Shown piece after piece: positions 35,694-42,837 of a DNA stretch of 64,000 nucleotides. Origin of the DNA: Hymenobacter sp. YC55 (lineage in GTDB: Bacteria > Bacteroidota > Bacteroidia > Cytophagales > Hymenobacteraceae). The stretch is from contig NZ_JARNTX010000001.1 of the NCBI RefSeq assembly GCF_029433095.1, forward strand, positions 186,001-250,000. Reading direction: 5' to 3'. The notes beneath the pieces were generated by a model that worked only from the letters and a program-made list of their open reading frames with translations, did no database searches and was not told the origin of the DNA. The number at the start of each line of letters is the position of its first letter. Within the stretch, counting starts at the first letter, position 1. A program made the position numbers and the translations under genes.

Positions 35694-35935
35694 GCCACCA
35701 AACTGCACCGCTTGACATGAGCACCGCCCAGCTGCTACAGTGGGCATACTATCACGCGGATAGGTGTGAGAAAAAGGTGGCATTCTTCCTCACCAAAAGT
35801 ACAGCAAGCTATAAGGATGAGGCCGCGGCCAATTGGCAAGGATGGTTTGAGTGCTATTGCGCTGTAGCCGCGAAACTTGAAACCCTACTTGAACTTGAGC
35901 AGCCGGGAAGTACGCTGAAAAGCGTGATGCAATAG
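35690..35935 (+). CDS. small unknown protein after gpG-like gene
   Basis: An 81-residue protein whose start overlaps the preceding stop as ATGA. Trp/Tyr/Cys-containing helices (QLLQWAYYHADRCEKKVAFFL, WQGWFECYCAVAAKLETLL) suggest a packed helical bundle. The function is unknown, perhaps in the neck or as a chaperone. Confidence 0.55.
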   Translation: MSHQTAPLDMSTAQLLQWAYYHADRCEKKVAFFLTKSTASYKDEAAANWQGWFECYCAVAAKLETLLELEQPGSTLKSVMQ

Positions 35936-36014
35936 TGCATTTTTTTTGTGCAAAAGCCGCTCAGAGTGCTCAACAGAGTATTTTTTGCTGCTGTAATTCT
36001 ACATCATTTCTATC

Positions 36015-36572
36015 ATGAGCACCGCAACAGAAAGCACGAATAGTTTCACCATCGTTTACCCTCAGCTAGCTGATAGACTCGCTGAGCAGCTGCCGGGCCT
36101 CTGGATTGACTTAGATCAGGATCAGCTAGAACAGCCTACAGAGGATTACCCGCTGCCATATGATAGCGGCGTAGTGCTGATCAGTTTCGATGAGATAGAC
36201 TGGCAGGATCTTGGGCAAGGGGTGCAGCGTGGTGAGGCGGTGATCCGCTTCACATTGGCCATACAGGTAGTGCAGGATAGCTATCAGCACTCTGCTCAGC
36301 GGGCCGCGGCTATGGCTAAACTGCAACTGCTAGGCGACATGCACCGGGCGCTGCAGCACTTTGCCGGTGATGGTTTCGGGGCTCTGGTTCGTACCTACTC
36401 GCGTAAGGAAGCACAGACTCAGCCCGGGCTTTGGGTGTATAGCCAGGGCTATAAGTGCCGGCTAGATGATGCCGCCGGCTACGATGGCGGCACCGATGAG
36501 GCAACGGATCTAGATACCGTGCCGGAGGGTCGCTTTGTGATAGATTTACTCAACGTCCCGCCAACGTATTAG
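36015..36572 (+). CDS. probable neck / tail terminator protein
   Basis: A 185-residue protein that is last in the plus-strand packaging unit. Its size, mixed alpha/beta pattern and place resemble tail terminators (Mu gp37-like), which cap the tail where it meets the head. No diagnostic motif. The first 25 codons show an amphipathic helix (QLADRLAEQLPGLWIDL). Its last 27 bases overlap, in the opposite direction, the end of the AT-rich cargo gene. Confidence 0.5.
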   Translation: MSTATESTNSFTIVYPQLADRLAEQLPGLWIDLDQDQLEQPTEDYPLPYDSGVVLISFDEIDWQDLGQGVQRGEAVIRFTLAIQVVQDSYQHSAQRAAAMAKLQLLGDMHRALQHFAGDGFGALVRTYSRKEAQTQPGLWVYSQGYKCRLDDAAGYDGGTDEATDLDTVPEGRFVIDLLNVPPTY

Positions 36573-37388
36573 AGTGTTGACTATAGTACTAAGTCTGTGG
36601 TTTTGCCATGCTGACTCTGTAATCATTAAAATTTCTATTTTTTTGCCAGGCCTATTATAGCCAGGAACATTATGGGTTTCTTTAAAATCGTATACAACGG
36701 CAATACTGTTAGCATATAATAAATATCTTCCATTTTCAAGGTTGTAAACTCCAATGTAACCAGATATAGGTTTAGTGAAACAAGTAGTAACACTGTAGTT
36801 GAATTTATGGATTTCACTTTGAGAGTGATTGCAATATTTTTTAAGCTCAGCTAAATCATTCTTCATAAATATATTAAGTGATAATCTTAAAATTTCTTCT
36901 TGATCAGGATCAATTTTAAAAGATGAATAAACATCGTGATCAGATATTGAAGCTCTCCATATAATAGAATAGAAGAATAAATGAAATAAATTTTCATCAA
37001 TAGAATTAGGATGCATTACATCAGGTTCATTCATAAATGAGTAACCTTCTTTTGTAATCACAAACTCATCCTTAAATGCTGTATTTCTGAACCTGTTAAA
37101 GAATTTATTTGAAATATATGTTTCTAGTATTTCAAATCTCTTCTCACAACTAGGGCAGAATAAATAGTCTTGCTTCGGTGTGTCTTGAACTTTTTGGCGC
37201 TTATTTGCTCCAATTAAAAAAGCATGTTTATTTCCTGTGCCACTTAATACGCCTTTGGTTAAGAACTTAGGCAGGATATGTGAGTTTAATTTTGTGGCTT
37301 TATTATCAAGGCAAAGCAAGCATATATCTTCTTTAGTTCTTTTCAATAGCATGGAATCTGAATTAATTACAGATAAATAGTCAAGCAT
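36546..37388 (-). CDS. AT-rich cargo protein with CxxC...CxxC, HNH-like
   Basis: A 280-residue protein unlike its neighbours: far lower GC, opposite strand, between packaging genes and the early operon. The first 90 residues carry a zinc-binding pattern, CLLC (about 23-26), SHILPKFL, and YLFCPSCEKRF (about 75-85), as in degenerate HNH endonuclease-like domains. The rest is helical with several aromatic residues. Similar accessory genes on prophages often act in phage defence or superinfection exclusion; that is inferred. An inner Met 13 is another possible start. Confidence 0.6.
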   Translation of the reverse strand: MLDYLSVINSDSMLLKRTKEDICLLCLDNKATKLNSHILPKFLTKGVLSGTGNKHAFLIGANKRQKVQDTPKQDYLFCPSCEKRFEILETYISNKFFNRFRNTAFKDEFVITKEGYSFMNEPDVMHPNSIDENLFHLFFYSIIWRASISDHDVYSSFKIDPDQEEILRLSLNIFMKNDLAELKKYCNHSQSEIHKFNYSVTTCFTKPISGYIGVYNLENGRYLLYANSIAVVYDFKETHNVPGYNRPGKKIEILMITESAWQNHRLSTIVNTLIRWRDVE

Positions 37389-37453
37389 TGGATTTTAAGA
37401 TGCTCTGCAGAGCAACAAATAGAATATGGTGCAAATTAGTTTATCGTAGCAAT

Positions 37454-37480
37454 AAAGTGTCACTGTATGACAGTTTATGT
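37454..37480 (+). repeat. extra copy of the iteron pair found in the initiator gene
   Basis: This 27-base block (AAAGTGTCACTGTATGACAG and TTTATGT) matches 45826-45852 in the initiator gene with two mismatches. It has an inverted iteron at 37454-37462 and a direct iteron at 37468-37476 with the same 14-base offset. It is more than 8 kb away, which suggests a second binding site for the initiator. Confidence 0.6.
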
Positions 37481-37520
37481 ACTGCTCAGTGCTGCTTATT
37501 CCTTCATATTTCTAGCATTG

Positions 37521-37551
37521 AAAAGCCTCAGCAGATCCTGCTGAGGCTTTT
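37521..37551. terminator. terminator, 14-bp perfect hairpin
   Basis: AAAAGCCTCAGCAG (37521-37534) pairs with CTGCTGAGGCTTTT (37538-37551) with a three-base loop. The A/T flanks make it usable in both directions. It ends the long minus-strand early operon. Confidence 0.8.
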
Positions 37552-37636
37552 CCCTATTCCGGTGCTTTGGAACAGGCCTGCCGGCGCCGGGCATACACCC
37601 TCACCGGCTCAGCTGGACACTGACAATAACCAGCTG

Positions 37637-38119
37637 CTAGCCAAAATAGCCCGTAGGCATATCACCACGTTGCACCCGCGGGCTGCCATAAAGCATGCGC
37701 TCTCTGATCAGCGGATCTCGGGCCCAATTCTGCTCTGCATTCAGATCCGATTTGTACACCTGCACCGGCTGCTGCTGCCGGAGCTCATACGCTAGTGCCT
37801 GCTGAGCATCGTAAAGATCCCTCACCACTTTCCACCCGGCCGGCGTTGGCTTCAATTCGGCCTCACCGAAACCCATCAGCACCCGGCCATAAGTGCCGCG
37901 GCGGTGTTCGGTTTCTGGTTCGGCGTCCAAAGCTAGGATGAAAACACCATCCGGATACTGCCGGACACTGATACGGGGCAAGAAATCACGCCAATTACTC
38001 TCACCAACTACCCTACCCACCGCATCACCGATGGCTGCAAAAATAAGCTCAGTGAGCTTTATTTCATCCTGCCGGGCTACTTCAGCAAGCGCGGCCTCAA
38101 ATTGTCTCTGTAAGTCCAT
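37637..38119 (-). CDS. unknown early-operon protein
   Basis: A 160-residue protein, last in the early minus-strand operon. It is mostly helical with a strand section ISVRQYPDGVFILALDAE. Its start overlaps the stop of the gene before it. No family recognised. Confidence 0.55.
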   Translation of the reverse strand: MDLQRQFEAALAEVARQDEIKLTELIFAAIGDAVGRVVGESNWRDFLPRISVRQYPDGVFILALDAEPETEHRRGTYGRVLMGFGEAELKPTPAGWKVVRDLYDAQQALAYELRQQQPVQVYKSDLNAEQNWARDPLIRERMLYGSPRVQRGDMPTGYFG

Positions 38120-38433
38120 CAGGCCTCAATAAAGGTAACACCGGCAGCATCCTGAGGCCACCCGATAGCACTCAGCAGCTGCTCAAAAAATAACTCAGTC
38201 GGCACTTTGTAGCACCATAGATCCTTTGACTGCTCAGAGTAGCGGTGCAGAAAGATCTGGCCATCACTACTCCTAACCTGCACTACTAGGGTGGCAGTGT
38301 ACGGATGAAACGGTGCCGGCCACTGCCGGCTAAAGCCAAGTAGCTCCCATTCGGTGAGCGTGTGCACCGGATCAGGATGATAGCCCAGGCTGATGAGCTT
38401 TTCAGGTGTTGGGACGTAGTTAGTGCTGCTCAT
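38119..38433 (-). CDS. unknown early-operon protein
   Basis: I use the internal ATG at 38433 (MSSTNYVPTPEKLISLGYHP), which gives 104 residues; the longer frame runs across the neighbouring gene. It overlaps both neighbours. The beta-rich middle reads TLVVQVRSSDGQIFLHRYSE. The function is unknown. Confidence 0.55.
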   Translation of the reverse strand: MSSTNYVPTPEKLISLGYHPDPVHTLTEWELLGFSRQWPAPFHPYTATLVVQVRSSDGQIFLHRYSEQSKDLWCYKVPTELFFEQLLSAIGWPQDAAGVTFIEA

Positions 38434-38689
38434 GAGGGCGGGCGGCTTTGCAGGTGTCACAGATGAGGGTAGATGCCCAGGGCACTCGCTTGATTCGGCA
38501 GTAGGTGCACCGCGGCATCTGCTGCAGCTGATCCTGCAGGCTGAAAATGGTTTGTAGGTGCAGGCCTTGCTGAGTTTCCAGGCTCTGAGCCCGGCGGCAC
38601 CAATACCGGAAACGATGGTGATACAGCGCGGCCGTGGCGCCACTGGCTACCGTGGCCACGATGAGCGGAACGTACAAGGTGTAGCTCAT
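38420..38689 (-). CDS. small membrane protein with CxxC zinc motif
   Basis: An 89-residue protein with one N-terminal membrane span (MSYTLYVPLIVATVASGATA), a short coiled-coil stretch, and a C-terminal zinc-type knuckle CTYCRIKRVPWASTLICDTC (about 61-80). It overlaps both neighbours in the early operon (four bases with the gene before it, 14 with the next). A membrane-anchored zinc finger in a phage early region could modify host envelope functions, but this is only inference. Confidence 0.6.
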   Translation of the reverse strand: MSYTLYVPLIVATVASGATAALYHHRFRYWCRRAQSLETQQGLHLQTIFSLQDQLQQMPRCTYCRIKRVPWASTLICDTCKAARPHEQH

Positions 38690-39009
38690 GCTGCTGCGAA
38701 CATCTGAGTAAACTGATCAACTAGAGGCGGATGCTCGGTGAGCACCCAGGGCAGCAGGAGCTCATCAACGAAAACGGCGAAAGTCAGGCAGAGCCGGCGG
38801 GCGCTATCGAGTAGCAGTAGCAGCTGCTCTCCTTTGAGCTCCTTGCCAGTGAGCAGGATCTTGTAGTAAGGGCGGGCAATATCTTCATAGGGGAGCCCGG
38901 TGGCCACTTCACAATAATCAACAGCAGCAAGAACGGACTCAACCCGGGCCGCCGGCATGAATCCATTCAGATCATGCGTGAAGCGTTGCCGGTAGAGAGC
39001 ATTTAACAT
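38686..39009 (-). CDS. unknown early-operon protein, helical
   Basis: A 107-residue mostly helical protein with a Leu-rich stretch (KELKGEQLLLLLDSARRLCL). It shares an ATGA-type overlap with the next gene and starts about 77 bases after the terminator hairpin upstream. No motif recognised. Confidence 0.55.
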   Translation of the reverse strand: MLNALYRQRFTHDLNGFMPAARVESVLAAVDYCEVATGLPYEDIARPYYKILLTGKELKGEQLLLLLDSARRLCLTFAVFVDELLLPWVLTEHPPLVDQFTQMFAAA

Positions 39010-39057
39010 GGAATAGCGTATTTAATTGCTAGAAAATCATCGAAAGGTAACAAGCAA

Positions 39058-39086
39058 AAGCCCCGCTCAGATCCTGTGCGGGGCTT
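39058..39086 (-). terminator. terminator-like hairpin in early operon
   Basis: AAGCCCCGC (39058-39066) pairs with GCGGGGCTT (39078-39086). It lies between 39096 and 39009, so it splits the early operon into two units, or attenuates it. Confidence 0.6.
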
Positions 39087-39095
39087 AGAAGATAG

Positions 39096-39284
39096 TTAGA
39101 TTGTGAACTCAGGCGCCGGCGGAAAATTGAGCCCGCGGGCAAGCGTGGCCATGGCCTGAACTAGTTGCAGGCAGGCCTGCCTGATGGCCTCCATTGCTTT
39201 GATAAATGGCCGGATATCGATATGAATCCAAACTTTAACCGGGCGGCTTACTCGCTTAAAGTATCGGCGTTTAGGGCGCTTCAT
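39096..39284 (-). CDS. small basic protein, 62 residues
   Basis: A short protein with a strongly basic start (MKRPKRRYFKRVSRPVKVW) and an amphipathic helix after it. It may bind nucleic acid. It starts 12 bases after the gene before it in the operon. Unknown family. Confidence 0.5.
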   Translation of the reverse strand: MKRPKRRYFKRVSRPVKVWIHIDIRPFIKAMEAIRQACLQLVQAMATLARGLNFPPAPEFTI

Positions 39285-39295
39285 CTAGCCTTTTA

Positions 39296-39640
39296 CTATT
39301 TCTGATGTGATACTGCATCTAAGCGGCTCAGCTGCTGCTGCCGCTGCTGTTGTTCTTTCAGCCGTTGCTTTTGCTGCTGCCGGGCATTGGCCATCACCTT
39401 GCTATGTGTGCGGCGGCTGTGGCGCTTATTGACTGCCACCCGATGATCATGATGGCGCTGCACCAATCTGGCCTCTGCAAACGAGTAGCCCCGGGGAGTG
39501 CAGCTGACTAGCAGGCAGTAGATCATGCCGAGTACGGCAATAGTCCGGAGGCTTGATTTGCGGTGGCTGAACACCACTACCACCGCCCAAACCCAAAACC
39601 ACTCATTTAGGCCGCTCAGTAGATGCTGCAGGTTATCCAT
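39296..39640 (-). CDS. unknown protein with membrane span and Gln/Arg-rich tail
   Basis: I use the ATG at 39640 (MDNLQHLLSGLNEWFWVWAV). The 114-residue protein has hydrophobic stretches near 15-27 and 36-47 (AVLGMIYCLLVSC), then a very basic His/Arg region and a Gln-rich helix (QQQKQRLKEQQQRQQQ). The start overlaps the gene before it by eight bases. No family recognised. Confidence 0.5.
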   Translation of the reverse strand: MDNLQHLLSGLNEWFWVWAVVVVFSHRKSSLRTIAVLGMIYCLLVSCTPRGYSFAEARLVQRHHDHRVAVNKRHSRRTHSKVMANARQQQKQRLKEQQQRQQQLSRLDAVSHQK

Positions 39641-40226
39641 GGCACCCACCGCTGCAGGGACAAACTACAGCACCGCACTCTGCACCACAAACCCGGGCGG
39701 CCTCTGCCTCATCAGCCTCCTTTTCCCAACGCTCAGTAAGCCGAGTGAACTCTCTCACCGGCGCCGGCTCAGCTGCTAAAATGGCCGGATAAGTTTCGAT
39801 AGCTTTCACTACTCTCTCATTCCGGCTCAGATGAGCGGTGAGAGCCTGCTCATAGCCCGGCACTCCCTCACTAGCCAGCTGCACCACCGGCGCCGGCGTG
39901 GCCTCTGCTTTGGCTACGATATCACGCGCAATAGCCGCCGGCGTTTTGTAGGGCTGCAGGTACAGCTCAACCTTTTCCCAGCCACCGGATTCATACGCCT
40001 TACAGAGCCGGCGGAAGTGGTTCACGGCCGGCAAATCTTTAGCCAGGTATAGCTGACCCGGTTTGAGCGGCTTGCCGTGGCTGTCGGTGGTTATACCCTT
40101 TTGCTGCAATTCCTCAGCGGTGAGGGCTTTGCCAGGAACGGCGCCGGGCTTTGCATCAAGTGGTGTAATCCGATCAGCAAAGGCCTGCAGGTTGGCTCTG
40201 ATCTCATTGTTGAGTGACTTTTTCAC
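39633..40226 (-). CDS. unknown early protein with Cys-rich C-terminus
   Basis: A 197-residue protein that overlaps its neighbours by a few bases on each side. Residues 1-180 are helical and charged. The last 20 are Cys-rich (CGAECGAVVCPCSGGC), which suggests metal binding. I do not recognise a family. Confidence 0.55.
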   Translation of the reverse strand: MKKSLNNEIRANLQAFADRITPLDAKPGAVPGKALTAEELQQKGITTDSHGKPLKPGQLYLAKDLPAVNHFRRLCKAYESGGWEKVELYLQPYKTPAAIARDIVAKAEATPAPVVQLASEGVPGYEQALTAHLSRNERVVKAIETYPAILAAEPAPVREFTRLTERWEKEADEAEAARVCGAECGAVVCPCSGGCHG

Positions 40227-40459
40227 GCGGCAAGGGGAGTAGCAGCAGCCGGCCCGGTGGCTACGGCTGCTGCTGATTTAGAATAAATGATGTTTTCGAT
40301 TTGCCTCATGGAGAGGTAGAACTCATCAGCCAATCCGGCAATGATGTACTCTTTAGTGTACTTGCGGGCGCCGTTTACCCGCGGCTGATTGGTGTAGCGC
40401 TTGGTAAAGAGCAGTCTGATCCGTTCGTGCTTTTTGTTAGTGCGCTCAGTGCGGCTCAT
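40223..40459 (-). CDS. small helix-turn-helix-like protein
   Basis: I take the ATG at 40459 (MSRTERTNKKHERIRLLF). The 78-residue protein has a basic start and a helix pair YIIAGLADEFYLSMRQIENII that looks like a DNA-binding helix-turn-helix, with a low-complexity Ala/Thr end. It is first of its operon part, with ATGA overlap to the next gene. It may regulate the early genes. Confidence 0.55.
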   Translation of the reverse strand: MSRTERTNKKHERIRLLFTKRYTNQPRVNGARKYTKEYIIAGLADEFYLSMRQIENIIYSKSAAAVATGPAAATPLAA

Positions 40460-40747
40460 AGCAATGTGAAGGGGATAGAAATAGAGCACAGAACATCAGG
40501 CGCGGCGGCGCTGCAGGTGCTGAATCAGTAGGATAATGCCGGCTATCATTTGGACGGAGTTATTTTTGCACTATTGTAGTACAAATCTGCTTTTACAGAT
40601 CATATTGAGCAATAGAAAGATAGTTAAACTGGGAAGTGGCCTATAGCACAAAGCGCCTCTGCTACCGGAGTAACAGAGGCGCTTTGTGCTGGTGATAGTG
40701 TGCAGGTAAGTGAGTAGTTTCGGGCTCACTTAAACACTGACAATGTT
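40460..40747. other. intergenic region, upstream of early sub-operon
   Basis: About 290 bases between the HTH gene and the YodC-like gene. It is AT-rich on the left (40555-40640) and holds the 17-bp hairpin at 40645-40690. It probably contains the promoters for both directions, but no box is certain. Confidence 0.4.
40645..40690. terminator. 17-bp perfect hairpin before the YodC-like gene
   Basis: AGCACAAAGCGCCTCTG (40645-40661) pairs perfectly with CAGAGGCGCTTTGTGCT (40674-40690), 12-base loop. No long T run. It may end transcription entering from the left or act as an operator/attenuator for the cargo gene. Confidence 0.6.
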
Positions 40748-40957
40748 ATGGCTACTTTTGAACCCGGAGATGTTGTGATTCTTAAATCAGGAGGTCCCAA
40801 AATGACTGTTAGAGAATTATTTAATAATGGTGAATGGGCTTACCTGTGTTACTTTTTGGAGGGTAAACTGTACCTAGATCAAGCCATTGCTACCGTTGTT
40901 CTAAAGAAAGCAGATCCGGATGCTGAGGGCGGTATTGGCGACTTTACTGTTAGCTAA
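40748..40957 (+). CDS. YodC-like small protein (DUF2158)
   Basis: A 69-residue protein with the DUF2158 pattern FEPGDVVILKSGGPKMTV at its start, like E. coli YodC and many phage-borne copies. It forms a small beta barrel-like fold. Its function is unknown in general. It lies alone on the plus strand inside the minus-strand early region, between strong hairpins, as prophage morons do. Confidence 0.75.
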   Translation: MATFEPGDVVILKSGGPKMTVRELFNNGEWAYLCYFLEGKLYLDQAIATVVLKKADPDAEGGIGDFTVS

Positions 40958-40960
40958 CAA

Positions 40961-40990
40961 AAGGCCCCTCAATTCGAGGGGCCTTTTTTT
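40961..40990. terminator. bidirectional terminator
   Basis: AAGGCCCCTC (40961-40970) pairs with GAGGGGCCTT (40976-40985), followed by T on the plus strand. It separates the converging YodC-like gene and the 247-residue cargo gene. It is nearly the same as the terminator at 41830-41860. Confidence 0.85.
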
Positions 40991-41732
40991 ATGCCTGCGG
41001 GCGTTCCTTCGCCATTTCCTCCTTCGATTTAAATATGGTAGGATAAGTCACTCTAATATCTTCGTTTACTTTCCCTTTGATACCATAATGGTACATGTAC
41101 ATCCCATACGCTGTGATATCAAGATGATTACCCCAAATGGTGATTGTACCGGAATTGCTAAGAAGGGGGTGGAGGTGCTTGGCATCGTTATCTAATGCTC
41201 CGTAGAAAGGAACTCTAAACTGTGCCATGTCATCAAATAATGCTACGCCAAACATATTCATCTGATTTAAGCAGAAGCTCAAATTGACGAAATCATTCCA
41301 GCCGTAGGCTTCATTCAAGTGGGCAGCGAAAAGGTTAGCGAAGACTTTTGACTTTTCAATTTGAAGGAAAGTATCATTGAATACCATAATTTGTTCCATC
41401 ACTTTCGCACGATATTTTTCGTCAGTGGTGAATTCCTCCTGGAACTTGCCTAGCTTATCCTTAGGCAATTTCCCTGAGTGAAATTCTTTCAGAAAGGTTA
41501 GGATTTTCTTAGCAAAGAATATTTCCTTCACTTTCAATCCAGATTTAACGACGCCTACTACTGTTTTAACAATAGGTATCTCCTTCAAAACCTCGTCGCT
41601 AACAAACGCATCTAAGCCTATCTCTGCATAGTCCAGCGCATTGTCAAAATTGTTAGAAACCAGTGCTATCCCGACTTGCTTACTAGTGTCTTGGTGTTCT
41701 GCATAGGACTGCTCTGTTTGTTTATCGGCCAT
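40989..41732 (-). CDS. unknown cargo protein, 247 residues
   Basis: I use the ATG at 41732 (MADKQTEQSYAEHQ). The gene is less GC-rich than the phage background. It is largely helical, with ALDYAEIGLDAFVSDEVLKE, a possible hydrophobic helix (IVKTVVGVVKSGLKV) near 52-66 and a globular end rich in Tyr, Met and His. No catalytic motif is seen. Flanked by two matching terminators, it looks like an independently expressed accessory gene, possibly for exclusion or defence. Confidence 0.55.
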   Translation of the reverse strand: MADKQTEQSYAEHQDTSKQVGIALVSNNFDNALDYAEIGLDAFVSDEVLKEIPIVKTVVGVVKSGLKVKEIFFAKKILTFLKEFHSGKLPKDKLGKFQEEFTTDEKYRAKVMEQIMVFNDTFLQIEKSKVFANLFAAHLNEAYGWNDFVNLSFCLNQMNMFGVALFDDMAQFRVPFYGALDNDAKHLHPLLSNSGTITIWGNHLDITAYGMYMYHYGIKGKVNEDIRVTYPTIFKSKEEMAKERPQA

Positions 41733-41829
41733 AAGTTCTATTAATAAGCTGTATAACAGCAAACAAACAGAGAAATACTAAGATTCGAAGGCCAACTAGT
41801 GCTTTGCTTGTTCAACCTTCCAAACTTTT

Positions 41830-41860
41830 AAAAAGGCCCCTCACGCTGAGGGGCCTTTTT
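41830..41860. terminator. terminator, 14-bp hairpin
   Basis: AAAAAGGCCCCTCA (41830-41843) pairs with TGAGGGGCCTTTTT (41847-41860). It ends the minus-strand operon from the right and insulates the cargo slot. The last base overlaps the stop of the next gene. Confidence 0.85.
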
Positions 41861-42084
41861 TATGCCCTCGGGCGTTTCTTGAGTTCCGGATGATCCTGCA
41901 GGAAGGATTTGAGGCTGCCAACCGTGCGACCCAGGGCCGCGGCACAGCTGGCTAAGCTATCGGTATGATAATGCTCTTTCATATACTGATAATCTAGCAT
42001 CGTATAATCACGGCGCTGCTGAGGCTCCTGCTGCTTCATAAGCATAGGCAGCAGAGCAGAGAGAGGGCAGAATGTTTGTAGCAT
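41860..42084 (-). CDS. small protein, HTH-like
   Basis: A 74-residue protein; a later Met (about 16 or 29) could also be the start. The C-terminal half reads SLASCAAALGRTVGSLKSFLQDHP, a pattern like the helix-turn-helix of small DNA-binding proteins. It is the last gene before the terminator. Confidence 0.5.
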   Translation of the reverse strand: MLQTFCPLSALLPMLMKQQEPQQRRDYTMLDYQYMKEHYHTDSLASCAAALGRTVGSLKSFLQDHPELKKRPRA

Positions 42085-42120
42085 AGTTGTCAGTGTTTTT
42101 TGAGTGGGGTGGTATGGTGA

Positions 42121-42450
42121 TCAGGCCGCGGGCTTTTTAATCCATCTAGCCTGATAGAGTAGCGTTTCAAACTCCGCGGGGCTTTCGAGGGTGAGGCTGG
42201 CTAGAGAGTCACGGTTCCAATCATCCTGAACCCGGCCGCGGTGCAGCAGATAAAGCCGGATATGAACATCACCGGCACCTGCCGAGAGGTGGCACTCATA
42301 GCGCCGGAAATCTCCTTTGTCACATTCCCAGCGCTCATGAGCAATCCGGCGCATCGTGTCCGGAATAAAGCCGTGCTGCAGCAGCACGGCTTTGTATTCT
42401 GGCTTATCGATTACCGGGAGCAAATCGGTGGCTTGCTTTCTCGTTCTCAC
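42121..42450 (-). CDS. unknown early-operon protein
   Basis: A 109-residue protein that overlaps the gene before it (four bases). It has a strand section DVHIRLYLLHRG and helices rich in Arg/Glu. No family recognised. Confidence 0.55.
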   Translation of the reverse strand: MRTRKQATDLLPVIDKPEYKAVLLQHGFIPDTMRRIAHERWECDKGDFRRYECHLSAGAGDVHIRLYLLHRGRVQDDWNRDSLASLTLESPAEFETLLYQARWIKKPAA

Positions 42451-42677
42451 TCTCGTAAGCTTAGAATGTGCTGCATGATTTCGGTGGCGCTGTTCAACTT
42501 TTTGCCCGGGTTAAGGACTTCTGCCAACTGCCGGAAAGCATCACTGATCAGGCCGGCCTCTTTGGGCGTGAGCACTTCAAACCAGGATGGCTCAATGTTG
42601 AGCAGGGCTGAGGCTCCGAAAATCCGGGCGTACTGCATGGCCTCTTTTTTAGTCAGGCTTTTTCGTTTGGTGGCCAT
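42447..42677 (-). CDS. unknown early-operon protein
   Basis: I use the ATG at 42677 (MATKRKSLTKKEAMQYARIF), which gives 76 residues; the longer frame overlaps the gene before it much more. It has a basic start and helical pattern. The function is unknown. Confidence 0.5.
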   Translation of the reverse strand: MATKRKSLTKKEAMQYARIFGASALLNIEPSWFEVLTPKEAGLISDAFRQLAEVLNPGKKLNSATEIMQHILSLRE

Positions 42678-42837
42678 TTCGCAACTGAGGTAAATTGTAA
42701 GGCAAATCCGGCCGCGGCTGCTCTGGTACCTCATCCCACCCATGCTCATCATAGCTGAGCAATGAAGGCGGGTATTTACGAGGCCGCGGCTTTAACCAGT
42801 TTCTGAGCGAGGCAATCAGGCGCTTTAGCATCTTCAT
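42649..42837 (-). CDS. unknown 62-residue protein
   Basis: I use the ATG at 42837 (MKMLKRLIASLRNWLKPRPR), because it overlaps the stop of the ASCH gene as ATGA. The start is a basic amphipathic helix and the rest is Pro-rich. It overlaps the next gene by 29 bases. Unknown. Confidence 0.5.
   Translation of the reverse strand: MKMLKRLIASLRNWLKPRPRKYPPSLLSYDEHGWDEVPEQPRPDLPYNLPQLRNGHQTKKPD

Larger units (their letters stand above)
37389..37636. other. intergenic region between cargo gene and early operon
   Basis: About 250 bases, AT-rich on the left. It contains a 12-base palindrome GCTCTGCAGAGC (37402-37413), an iteron-like block at 37454-37480 and a 14-bp hairpin at 37521-37551. It is the likely 5' region of the cargo gene and the 3' end of the early operon. 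No ORF is supported. Confidence 0.5.

Noticed and set aside
35940..35950. The T run at 35939-35947 as a terminator
   Set aside because: No GC-rich stem precedes it and the same operon appears to continue at 36015.
37388..37795. A plus-strand ORF of 135 codons between the cargo gene and the early operon
   Set aside because: It passes through a perfect terminator hairpin and the end of a better-supported minus-strand gene.
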